DNA from: Rugalucina vietnamica
Taxonomy: Eukaryota > Mollusca > Bivalvia > Lucinida > Lucinidae
Direction: 5' to 3'
Length of the DNA: 64,000 bases
NCBI GenBank assembly: GCA_964017185.1
Contig: OZ024880.1
Span: 38,654,329-38,718,328 of the forward strand
This document shows, one piece after another, positions 29,601 through 40,300 of the stretch. Position 1 is the stretch's first letter, and every line of letters starts with the position of its first letter. The notes beneath the pieces are model-generated. The model was not told the DNA's origin and searched no databases. It was given only the letters and a program-made list of their open reading frames with translations. A program made the translations under genes and the position numbers.

Positions 29601-29639
29601 CTGCCCGCTAGCCCACCGCACCTACCTACCTACCTACTG
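29341..29639 (+). repeat. LINE-tail-like spacer and (CT)n microsatellite
   Basis: GACGTGTCATCACCAGTAAAC and TATTCAGATC near 29470 resemble the 3' end of the other LINE family here (58.7 kb copy). A pure (CT)n run spans about 29531-29599, followed by (CTAC)n. Confidence 0.75.
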
Positions 29640-29765
29640 TGGCTAAGTTTAGAATTTAGTCAAGGAAAAAAAAACATTTGGGTGGACCATTAAAAGAGAT
29701 CAGATACATAGATCTGCTAAAACCCATGCCTCCAGACCTCTGTCTGTACGATCCATTTACTTTGC
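29640..29765 (-). mobile_element. LINE 3' tail fragment, inverted
   Basis: GGCTAAGTTTAGAATTTAGTC and GGGTGGACCATTAAAA are the reverse complement of the 3' UTR of the LINE at 27.3-29.3 kb. Confidence 0.75.
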
Positions 29766-29805
29766 ATGTTTGTTAGTTCTTTCTGTCTGTCTGTCTGTCT
29801 TCAGA

Positions 29806-30613
29806 TACTGAGTCGATCAATTTCTGATCATCACCTCAGGTGTGGGGTGGGTGGCTAAATTTTGAATTTAGCAAATTAGGGGGAAAACATTCGGGATGGG
29901 CCATTAAAACTATTTACAAGAAGCTAGACAGAGACATACTAAAACGCATACCTCTGGAACCATGGTTTAAATGAGAGCCTTAAACTCTTCCGTGGTCTAA
30001 GATGCGACCACTGAAGAAGGTAGACTATTCCAAAGTGGAATAGTCCTTGGGAAGAAAGAATTCTTCAGAGCACCAGTATAGGACATGTATCGTGTGTACT
30101 GTGATTCATGAGATGCCCTGGTCTATCTTAGTCTGGGTGCCGGGGTCAGATATTTATCTTTGTCAAGAGACACTGTACCGGAGTGAATCTTGTAAAAGAA
30201 AGTTAGGGTAGACTTTAGCATGCGGTCCTCCAGGGATGGCCACTCAAGTTCATCAAGCATGTCATCGACGCTACTGGCATTATGCCATCGCCTGCAGACC
30301 CACCTGGCTGCTGTCTTCTGCACTTTCTCCACCTTTTTGTTTCAGTTTCATTACAGGGATGCCAAATAGGAGCCGCACACTCGAGCTGAGGAAGAACCAA
30401 TGTTTGGTATGCAACTTCCTTTGTATGCCTAGGCGCAAGTGCCAAACCGCGCCGAAGAAAACACAAAGCCTTAGTTGCTTCAGAAGAAATTTCAGCAACA
30501 TGTTGACCCCATTCCGTCTGCATGTCTACTAATCTGTCAGTCAGTTTGGGGACAGATGTCCTTACACATAATTTTTCAAAAGGGGGCAAATGTCCGAGGG
30601 CCGAGGGGAACAT
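29806..30613 (-). mobile_element. Second copy of the same LINE, inverted and truncated
   Basis: Reading right to left from 30613 the minus strand encodes EWGQHVAEISSEATKALCFL, RHTKEVAYQTLVLPQLE and DELEWPSLEDR, aligning with the thumb and C-terminal part of the plus-strand LINE, then its 3' UTR (ending at TCGATCAATTTCTGATCATC, 29812). The frame is interrupted between the two open segments, so it is broken. It is tail to tail with the plus copy. Confidence 0.9.
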
Positions 30614-31000
30614 GTCCTACACTCGTGTACATGCCTACTTGTCTGTCTGTTTGTTTATTCGCTGCCTGTATTTCGTCAATCTGTCTGCATAATTGCATGT
30701 CTTCTTGCCTGTCTGCATGTCTAATTTTTTGCCTACATGTCTTTCAGTTTGTATGTTTTTGTCTGTCTGTCTGCCTGCCTGCCTGCCTACATGTCTCTAC
30801 CTATCTATTTTAATGTCTATCCTTCCGTTTACTTGTTTGTAAACTTTGTATGTCCGTCTACTTTTCTGTCTTTCTGTCTGTACGTCTGCTTTTCTGTATG
30901 TTTGTCCGTCATTTATTTCTGATTCCACTTCTGTACATATTTGTCAGTTCTTTACTTGTCTTACTGTATAACAACTGGTCTGTCTGTCTGTCTGTCTGCC

Positions 31001-31032
<32 letters not shown>

Positions 31033-31282
31033 GTCTGTCTGTCTGTCTGTCTGTCTGCATGTTTACAAGTGTGTCTGTCTGTCTGTCTGTCTGTCTGTAT
31101 GTCTGTCTGTCTGTCTGTCTGTCTTTCTGTCTGTCTGTCTGTCTACTTCTTTGTCTTCCATTAACTTATCTACCAGCTGTTGTTGTTGTCGTTTGTAACT
31201 CCTTCCAGTGTTTGGAGAACTTCACGCTAGTGAATAAATGTCCTTATTTTATACTTTTAACTTGCACCCCACCAATCCTTTA
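30614..31282. repeat. (CTGT)n tetranucleotide array, degenerate
   Basis: From about 30630 the sequence is an imperfect CTGT/CTGC array, almost pure at 30976-31145. Translated frames (SVCLSVCLSVC and similar) are an artefact of the 4-bp period. Confidence 0.9.
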
Positions 31283-32060
31283 AGGAATGTTTATTTAAAA
31301 CCATTCAAGAATCTAGTCCGTTTACAATGAAGAGCATGACATAGTCCCCTGGCAACTGATTCCAATTTAAACAGAAAGTCTTCCCTTTGGGTTTCTCTCC
31401 GATTAAATTCAACTGCAGTGCAATCCAAAATCAGAGCCCTGATCTCCAAGATATTTTGATAAAACAGATTTAATCGTCTTGATAAATGAATCACGGCTCT
31501 CCGAAAGCGAACGACACATCATCAGGAAATGCTCATTGTCTTCTGGATTCTCACCACACAGCAAACACGTTGGGTCAACACTGTACTGATTGAACTCAGC
31601 ATGAACAGACTGAAGAACATAATGTACCTGTCATATGCCTTGCCTTTATGCCAGCTTTCTTAATTGCCATAGGATTGAAACCTACATTTTTCCACACACA
31701 ATGTACCTCACCAATTTCATATTTTTCAGTATTCAAAAAACCTGAGTGATGATTTATCACTCGCCTCAAGTTTTATCTTATTAACCCAATATGTATTGAT
31801 ATGCTCATCAATTGTCTGTTTCCACGAAGCCTTACGAGTAGTCAATTCACTGTTCAAAAGATCTAAGGTACTAGGTAGGTTGTATTGAGACAAAACTGAG
31901 TTGACATAGACAAACCAGCTTTTGGATTTATGGTCTTTAATCAAAATTTGTCCTTCTGCAATTTCTCTCTCAATTGAGCTGCTGCGTAACACACTACCCA
32001 ACATACCCAAGACTTCTGTCTTTCTACCTATGAATTTCAGTGTATACATGTACATGTATG
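31283..32060 (-). mobile_element. LINE 3' fragment with zinc-knuckle tail
   Basis: The minus strand encodes SWFVYVNSVLSQYNLPST, WKQTIDEHINTYWVNKIKLE, and further on CLLCGENPEDNEHFLMMCRS, a CxxC...HxxxxC knuckle seen after the RT in several LINE clades. The copy is 5' truncated. The frame is not continuous to the end, so it is inactive. Its family differs from the 27.3-kb LINE. Confidence 0.8.
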
Positions 32061-32303
32061 TCTTCTTCTTTGTCTGCTTAACTAGGACCGACCAACTAAC
32101 TAAAAGTTGTGAACCACTGCGGAAGATGAGGGCGAGGTTAGGCGCCTGTAAAATCGATTTAAGCCCCCAGTAATTTTATATTACTGATCGTTCCAATGCG
32201 ATACTTCTGTTGTGATTACATTTGTTTTATGTTTTGGAGTCGAATTTTGTGCTGTTTGAACCTTATGTATGTTTTCATATTTTTATTTAAATCCGGATAA
32301 ATG

Positions 32304-33635
32304 TGTGGCGATTTCAGAATCTAACCCCATGGTTTTGCAAAAGTATGTCCTAGTATTGTGGTTGTATTTATCTTTTTCGGTTGAAAACGAAAGTAGAAAT
32401 CTAATTTTGATCAATTTCACGTTTGCTAGACGCTTACAGTTGGAAGACGCTCATTACTAGGTATATGGACCGTTGTGCAAGGAACGTCCGTTTGCACACG
32501 ACGCCGCTAGATGGCGCGTGCTCCACCACTATAAAAGCACGAGTTCGCACAGTTTTGGTTAGTTGTAAGCTGACCGCCAAAGAAGCAACATTAAAGTTAA
32601 ATAATTTGTAGGGAATAACTGGAGTCAACAGATAGGACTTTAGGCCAAAATATATAAGTATTAAAACTGTTCATGACCATAGGTGCTAAATCGCCAGGTG
32701 GAGTGAACAGTAAATACAAAAATATTAGCTGCCTGGGTCGTATCTGTTCTGGGTATTCCCAAGTGTGGTGAACTGGATAGTGGTCCAGTAAAAGCTGAAA
32801 TAGTGATTTCAGCAACTGAGATAGTGTTCTCAGTACTATTGCAACCTGGGTGGTCTGAGGCTTGATAACTTTGTTGAACTATCCTGGATGGTTTGAGGTT
32901 TTAGGGAGGTTTCGTTGGGTAGGTCTGGGGTGCTCCAGACGCGGTTTAAAGAGGAGGCTGTGAAGGAGAGTTATACAGGGGTAAACAGCTGGGTCTTTAG
33001 GCCAAAGCTGCCTGGGTCGCAGTTGTCCTGTATATCTCTCAGTGCAGTGTTTGGACAGTGGTCCAGGTGTCATAGAGACAGTGGTCTCAGCTCTGAGACA
33101 GTGGTCTCAGAGGACAGTGATGGCGGACAGTGGTCCTAGTGCGGGTTTAGCCTCAAGAAAGTAACATAGATGGGATGAATGATGATGTCTCTACAACGCG
33201 TGGGTAGTTTTAACTCAGAGTGGTCTGGACTGGTCTGAAAGACCAGTGGAACGTTCTAATATCGTTATGAACATTCAGTTATGATTATTAATAAAGGGCC
33301 ATGAACTTTATCAAGACCTAGGGCGAGGGTTGGGATCCCGCAAAACCGGTTAAAGCCCCATAGTGATTGTATTACTAACCGTTCCAAGGCGATGCTCTTG
33401 GTATGGTTCATGCCTGTCAGACCTTTCGAAGGGTCTTATTTAACTTAGTATTGGTTGAAGTAGATTTGAGTGACCTATTTCATTTCTTAGGTCAATTTTG
33501 CTATATGATTATTGTGTGGTGGCAGTATTTGTTTAAATGAGTAAAGTCATGGTCGCATTCAATGGTCGACCATGCATAAGTTTTGTTATCAGTAGTCTAG
33601 CCAGACGGTTACCGCGGCTCGCTCGACACGTTACA
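32304..33635 (+). repeat. 5' LTR of the non-autonomous element
   Basis: TG...CA bounded. TATAAAAG is at about 32530 and an AATAAAG at about 33290. Downstream of the latter is a module of about 85 bp shared with the surrounding pLTR (see Part 2). Confidence 0.9.
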
Positions 33636-34037
33636 AAATTGGTGGCAGCGGTGGGATAATGATAACTGCCGGACAGGGGTTGCCTTACCCACATAGTATC
33701 AGATTTAGGGAGGATATCGGATGAGATCATTATCATATGGGACCTTCATTTCTTAACTAAATTTTGGTTAAAGATGCAAAGTCACAACTTCGTTTGTCTA
33801 AAAATTTATTCTTTCGGGCTATTGCAAAAGCCATATGTCAAATGGCCTTTTTCTCGAAATGGTTATATTGTTCAAATGCTTTGGCATTTTTTTATGATTC
33901 AGACTTATGCTCAATTGAATGGTAGTGATGTTTCCTGTGGAACATGTACTTTTCGAAACTGGTTTGGTCTTTATTTTGACTATTTTCGGTGGATTATATT
34001 TTAAATTCGGGACGAATTTTGACTAAGGAGGGGGTAA

Positions 34038-35367
34038 TGTGGCGATTTCAGAATCTAACCCCATGGTTTTGCAAAAGTATGTCCTAGTGTTGTGGTTGTA
34101 TTTATCTTTTTCGGTTGAAAACGAAAGTAGAAATCTAATTTTGATCAATTTCACGTTTGCTAGACGCTTACAGTTGGAAGACGCTCATTACTAGGTATAT
34201 GGACCGTTGTGCAAGGAACGTCCGTTTGCACACGACGCCGCTAGATGGCGCGTGCTCCACCACTATAAAAGCACGAGTTCGCAGTTTTGGTTAGTTGTAA
34301 GCTGACCGCCAAAGAAGCAACATTAAAATTAAATAATTTGTAGGGAATAACTGGAGTCAACAGATAGGACTTTAGGCCAAAATATATAAGTATTAAAACT
34401 GTTCATGACCATAGGTGCTAAATCGCCAGGTGGAGTGAACAGTAAATACAAAAATATTAGCTGCCTGGGTCGTATCTGTTCTGGGTATTCCCAAGTGTGG
34501 TGAACCGGATAGTGGTCCAGTAAAAGCTGAAATAGTGATTTCAGCAACTGAGATAGTGTTCTCAGTACTATTGCAACCTGGGTGGTCTGAGGCTTGATAA
34601 CTTTGTTGAACTATCCTGGATGGTTTGAGGTTTTAGGGAGGTTTCGTTGGGTAGGTCTGGGGTGCTCCAGACGCGGTTTAAAGAGGAGGCTGTGAAGGAG
34701 AGTTATACAGGGGTAAACAGCTGGGACTTTAGGCCAAAGCTGCCTGGGTCGCAGTTGTCCTGTATATCTCTCAGTGCAGTGTTTGGACAGTGGTCCAGGT
34801 GTCATAGAGACAGTGGTCTCAGCTCTGAGACAGTGGTCTCAGAGGACAGTGATGGCGGACAGTGGTCCTAGTGCGGGTTTAGCCTCAAGAAAGTAACATA
34901 GATGGGATGAATGATGATGTCTCTACAACGCGTGGGTAGTTTTAACTCAGAGTGGTCTGGACTGGTCTGAAAGACCAGTGGAACGTTCTAATATCGTTAT
35001 GAACATTCAGTTATGATTATTAATAAAGGGCCATGAACCTTATCAAGACCTAGGGCGAGGGTTGGGATCCCGTAAAACCGGTTAAAGCCCCATAGTGATT
35101 GTATTACTAACCGTTCCAAGGCGGTGCTCTTGGTATGGTTCATGCCTGTCAGACCTTTCGAAGGGTCTTATTTAACTTAGTATTGGTTGAAGTAGATTTG
35201 AGTGACCTATTTCATTTCTTAGGTCAATTTTGCTATAAGATAATTGTGTGGTGGCAGTATTTGTTTAAATGAGTAAAGTCATGGTCGCATTCAATGGTCG
35301 ACCATGCATAAGTTTTGTTGTCAGTAGTCTAGCCAGTCGGTTACCGCGGCTCGCTCGACACTTTACA
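34038..35367 (+). repeat. 3' LTR of the non-autonomous element
   Basis: Near-identical to the 5' LTR over its whole length, preceded by the polypurine tract and followed by the AATG duplication. Confidence 0.9.
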
Positions 35368-35647
35368 AATGAGTGGCCGCCTATTTGGAAATAGCTGCTC
35401 GCTCGACTTGTGATCGATGTGTTTTCTAAGTCAATTTAGTTTTTTCCCAATTCGATTTTTGGAGTGGGAAATTCTTTTGATTGCACCTTTTCCTGATCAT
35501 TGCCTACTTGTTCCTTTTTACTAATTTGTCTATCTGTCTGTCGATTTCTTTCTTTCTCTTTCTTTGTAAAGTGCCACCTTCGCGGACATTCCAGGCAGAA
35601 TTTGTCTTTGTAGATATGTGTCTATCCGTCTAACGCTCTAACAATTA

Positions 35648-36165
35648 TTAGCTCACCTAAACTTACAGTATAGTAGTCGAGCCGGCGTCAGTGAGTCCAT
35701 GCGTGCGTCCGTCCGTTCGTCCACTTTTTCAAAGGTGAATATCTATAAGTCCAAGGGCCATTTGCAATCAAATTTTGTCTGAAGCATCACTGGGGTGGGG
35801 AAAAGGTTATGATAGGTTTAAGGCCACGCCGGATCAGAACTCTGGTTTCCATGGCAACAGATAGCTTCCATAGATTTACGATGGGGAAAGCATAAAAAAA
35901 TCATCTTCTCCAAAACCACAAGGCCTAGAGCTTTCATATTTTGTGTGGTCCTCTATATAAGTCCTGCCAACCGTGCCCCTGGCGTCCATACATGCCACGC
36001 CATGGGGCCATCATTATCTGCCATAGACTTATAATGGGAAATACATGATAAATTCTTCTTCTCTGAAACCATTTGACCCGAAGCTTCTATCTGTTCATTG
36101 TACGGTTTTCCAGGTGCTGGTTGGTGTACAACCTCTGTCTTTTTTTTTTAGCTGATTGTGAGATC
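35648..36165. mobile_element. Left part of a TTAGCTCACCT-type dispersed element
   Basis: Begins ATTAGCTCACCTAAAC, then GCGTGCGTCCGTCCGTTC, the arrangement seen inverted at the end of the 41-kb array (ACGGACGGACGG then GGTGAGCTAAT). The partner end is not found here, so the copy is truncated. Confidence 0.7.
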
Positions 36166-36234
36166 ATAGTTATCAGTTGACTGTGATACTTGATCCATGG
36201 CTTTGCATTTTTGCCTCTGAGTTGGCATTCTTAT

Positions 36235-36705
36235 CCATATCATCTGCATAAAGGAGATCATCTAGCTCATCCCGAAGAATATGCCTTGTAGAAATCAACT
36301 CTCTATGGCATTTCAGATACCATCAGCTAGCAAAGAAGCATGCAAATGTAGTTTCTTTCCACAAACTATCAGGGACTGGAATGACCTTCCTGATTCTCTG
36401 ATTTCCTCTGCTGAAATTCACCTTTTTTGCATTATCCGCTGGTTCCCAGCTTAAAAAAAATCAATATTGGAAATACAGGTAACCAGAACCCCCCTGAGGG
36501 GGGTTTCTGGTTACCTGTTTTTCCAATATTGATTTTTGTCAGCAGGTAACCAGCCGATAATGCAAAAATGGTGAATGTGATGACTGTGAGTTCGCATCTC
36601 TTGTGAGAGCCAGGGACTGATTTCCCTCCTGGCGCATCCCCTGATGAAGTGTTGTCAATTTGGCGTGTCAATGATATTTACTGAGATTCAGGATCCAGAG
36701 AAAAT
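36235..36705 (+). mobile_element. LINE 3' fragment, interrupted by a MITE
   Basis: Encodes, in shifted frames, FQIPSASKEACKCSFFPQT and IRDWNDLPDSLISSAE, the same C-terminus as the minus-strand LINE at 58.8-59.3 kb, then the 3' UTR (GGGACTGATTTCCCTCC to TTGGCGTGTCAATGATATT). It is split by the MITE at 36417-36574. Confidence 0.85.
36417..36574. mobile_element. Short palindromic MITE (TTCACC...GGTGAA), copy 2
   Basis: Matches the copy at 19811-19967. The central stem AACCAGAACCCCCCTGAGGG and its complement is nearly perfect. Inserted between SSAE and the next LINE codons, so it is younger than that LINE fragment. Confidence 0.9.
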
Positions 36706-36839
36706 ATGGTCATTAGCGACGCTTAGTGTGACTGGATGTTGTTGCAACGTCGAGATCAGTTGGCTGTCCCAGTGTGGTGCAGGAGAGGCAGCGTTCTGGA
36801 GACTAGGCACGTTGGCTATACTAATAGCTAAAGCAACAG

Positions 36840-37046
36840 GTTTTACCCACCGGTGTTAATTACTTTTCTTGAACCCGGAAGTAGCTGTCTGCTATAGAAC
36901 ACACAGATTGACTATGGACATAGTTATTAGTCTAATTTTAAATTGATCTAATTCTTTGACTGCACGTTTATTTTGATCAACATACGTGTATTTTGATGTG
37001 ATATTGTCAGTGTGACGTTTCACCAATAAACTATTCTGATTCTGAA
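36840..37046 (+). mobile_element. LINE 3' tail running up to the MyD88 start codon
   Basis: Ends GACGTTTCACCAATAAAC then TATTCTGATTCTGAATAAA. This matches the tail TGTCACCAGTAAACTATTC plus AGATTCAGAT of the LINE at 58.7 kb (minus). The body upstream is not recognisable as coding. Confidence 0.65.
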
Positions 37047-37050
37047 TAAA

Positions 37051-37378
37051 ATGGAACCTAAAATAGCTGAGAAATATTTGGAAATTCCTCTGTCAAGTTT
37101 GAGATTTGCTGCTAGGAAGAAACTTTCTCTATATCTTAACCCTGATGGTCAGATAACAGCTCATGTTCAATATGAAAATAATTTCCGGGGTTTGGCAGAG
37201 TTGGCAGGTTTCACATATCAGGAGATCAGAAACTGTGAAAGACTGAAAAACCCTACTGAAGAGCTGCTTGAAGAGTGGACAGACAGGCCGGACTTGTCAC
37301 CAACGATTGGCAACCTATGGAGTCTTCTAAGCAATCTTGAAAGAGTGGATGTCCTAACAGAGTGCCGATCTTTAATAG
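37051..37378 (+). CDS. MyD88: MyD88 coding exon 1 (death domain)
   Basis: ATG at 37051 in good context (AAAATGG). The start is chosen because residues from MEPKIAEKYLEIPLSSL align with the usual N-terminus. Donor ATAG|GTAATT. Confidence 0.93.
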
Positions 37379-40300
37379 GTAATTTCTGAAACAGGGAGCT
37401 TTAAGTAAACTTTCTCTGATTTCATTTGATGAATTTAAGACTGGCTCAGTGTTTTTTACTTTTAGTAACCATAAAACTTGCAGCATCAGAACACTGACAT
37501 TTAAATGCGCACTGTAGCATTAAATTATAAAAAAAGTTTGTGGTACATATGTTACAATTATATAATTATAACTATAAAGCTATATGTAATTGACTTAATT
37601 ACATTTATACACTGATGAAACTACTATATTCATTTTGCCATTCAATATGAAAACATGTTCATATATATATGATATACAGATTTTTTCAAAGTTGTAAAAA
37701 TTGAAAAGTTCAGTGGAAAAATTTTGATATTTTTCTAATTTTTGCTCAAAACATAGAATGAGAGTACCCACAATCTATGTTTTGGAGCAAAAATAAGAAA
37801 AATCGATATACCCCTGCAAACCCCATTTTTGTTATATAAAATTGGGGTTCAAGGGGGTATACATACATTTCATGGAAATGTTTTCCTGATGTATGATTTT
37901 CAGAGAGGGATTGTGAGATATATATACAGAGGAAAGCCAAGTTTGATCCCCCTATACAGGAAGATACAGGTAATATATGAACCACGTCATGAGGAGAACA
38001 GGATGCAAAAAACAAAGATGCAGATCAGCTTCGCACAATAATTGCGAAGCTGATCAGCACCTTTGTTTTCGCAACATGTTTATAGTACAATTCCTTAACT
38101 TTCTTAATCCAAAATTTCCAGACTCTGGCCATCTTCTTTGCTTGTACAGTTCGGTTTGTGTTGAATCTGTGTGGAAACCACATTGTTGGTTTTCTCATTA
38201 CACGGCTCATATATATTTAAATACATGAACACGAACAAACTTGTGCAATCATGGTGTTCATAATTGTTTGCTGACCATGTTGTTGCTGCAATGATAGGAC
38301 TGTTAATGACAATTTTCATAGATTTTTTGTGATATTTTTTAATTTAGAATTTTGCAGCTTTCCTAGACACATGATATCTTTTTTTTGAAGAATCTTAAAA
38401 GCAACCTTATACATTTTAAATATGTGGAATATGGAGGGTTTCTTATTGCACGTTTGTGTGGGCTGTTCAATTACAAAAACCAGAGGACCATTGGTCCTGA
38501 GAACGCTCACCTGAAGCCTGATCTTGGAGTATTAAGTCATAATGAAATGACCTTGACCTTGAATACTCACACACCTTTATTCACTTTATAAGTTGTCTGC
38601 ATCTGCAAAGTTTCAGGTCTCATGCTGCAATAGTTTCCAAACCCAGTGATTTCTGAGAAAACCATAATTTTAATTTTGATATTTAAATGACCTTGGGCCA
38701 AGGTCAAGACATGACCTTGGCCTTCATTAATTACTTACCTTCATTGACACCATTAGTTGTCTGCATCTAGCAACTTTCAGGTCTCAGGCTGCAACAGTTT
38801 GTTTTCGCCTTTTCCCATGTGAAAGCCTATGTTTCCAAAATTGACCTTGCCGTAAAATAGGTCAAGGTCATCATAGGGTCATCATTTCAACAAACTATGA
38901 TGGACTGGAGTCCCAAATGCTACATACCAAGTTTCATGAAAATTGGCCTGCCGGTTCTGGAGAAGAAGATTTTTGAAAGGTTTTTACCATATATGGGCGT
39001 GGCGGCTATCTTGGTCATGTGACCTGGATTTCGCGATCAAACTTTCGTCTCCCCTACCCATGGATGCTGCACAAAAAATTTCACTTTGATTTGCCAAGCA
39101 GTTTCAGAGAAGAAGATCTTTGAAAAGTGTGTATGGACAACAGACTGGCCAAGGTCAAGAGATGACCTTGACCTATATTAAACACATACCTTCATCTACT
39201 CCATTAGTTGTTTGCATCTACCACTTTTCAGGCCTCAGGCTGCAATAGTTTTCAAAAAATCCATAGTTTTCACTTTTACCTATGTAAAAGCGTATGTTTC
39301 CAAATTCGACCTTGTCGTAAAATAGGTCAAGGTCATCCAAGGGTCATCATTTTATCAAACTATGATGGGCTGAGGTCCCCAATGCTACATACAAAGTTTC
39401 ATGGAAATCGGCCCACTGGTTCTGGAGAAGAATATTTTTGAGTGGTTTTAACCATATATGGGCGTGGCGGCCATCTTGGTCATGTGACCTGGATTTCTCC
39501 ATCAAACTTTCGTCTCCACTACCCATGGATGCTCCACATAAAATTTCACTGATTGGCTGTGCAGTTTCAGAGAAGAAGATCTTTGTAAAGTGTGTATGGA
39601 CAACAGACTGGCCATGGTCAAGAGATGACCTTGACCTATATTAATCACATACCTTCATCTACTCCATTAGTTGTTTGCATCTACCACTTTTCAGGCCTCA
39701 GGCTGCAATAGTTTTCAAAAAATCCATAGTTTTCACTTTTTCCTATGTAAAAGCCTATGTTTTCAAATTTGACCTTGCCGTAAAATAGGTCAAGGTCATC
39801 CAAGGGTCATCATTTTATCAAACTATGATGGGCTGAGGTCCTTGATGCTACATACCACGTTTCGTGATAATCGGCCAGCCAGTTCTGGAGAAGAAGATTT
39901 TTGAGTGGTTTTTACCATATATGGGCGTGGCGGCCATCTTGGTCATGTGACCTGGATTTCTTGATCAAACTTTCGTCTGCCCTACCCATGGATGCTCCAC
40001 ATAAAATTTCACTTTGATTGACCAAACAGTTTCAGAGAAGAAGATCTTTGAAAAGTGTGTATGGACAACAGACTGGCCAAGGTCAAGAGATGACCTTGAC
40101 CTATATTAATCACATATATATCTACTCCGTAAGTTGTTTGCATCTACCACTTTTCAGGCCTCAGGCTGCAATAGTTTTCAAAAAATTCCATAGTTTTCAC
40201 TTTTTCCTATGTAAAAGCCTATGTTTCCAAATTTGACCTTACCGTAAAATAGGTCAAGGTCATCCAAGGGTCATCATTTTATCAAACTATGATGGGCTGA

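Larger units (their letters stand above)
32304..35367 (+). mobile_element. Non-autonomous LTR retroelement, about 1.33-kb LTRs, recent
   Basis: Two direct repeats, 32304-33635 and 34038-35367, start TGTGGCGATTTCAG and end TTACA, and are about 99% alike. The AATG target duplication is at 32300-32303 and 35368-35371. The internal part is only about 400 bp. It opens with TGGTGGCAGCGGTGGGA (primer-binding-site position) and closes with AAGGAGGGGG (polypurine tract). No gag or pol is visible, so mobilisation would have depended on a relative, probably Ty3-like judging from the layout. Each LTR has a TATAAAAG and an AATAAAG. It is a fossil copy and, by LTR identity, young. Confidence 0.9.
32070..35545 (+). 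mobile_element. Penelope-like terminal repeat (pLTR) split by an LTR element
   Basis: The left part (32070-32303) contains GGACCGACCAACTAACT and AGTTGTGAACCACTGCGG. The right part (from 35368) contains AATGAGTGGCCGCCTATTTGG, then TTTTTGGAGTGGGAAATTC and TGATCATTGCCTACTTGTTCC. Together they align in order with the reverse complement of 62100-62510, next to Penelope-like coding remains. The LTR element at 32304-35367 lies between. Confidence 0.75.

Noticed and set aside
30475-31283. Overlapping Cys/Ser/Leu-rich ORFs (CLSVCLSVC)
   Set aside because: Translation of a (CTGT)n tetranucleotide array, which is open in several frames for trivial reasons.
33774-34004. 76-codon ORF in the interior of the LTR element
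   Set aside because: No similarity to gag, pol or env is apparent, and the interior is too short for them.
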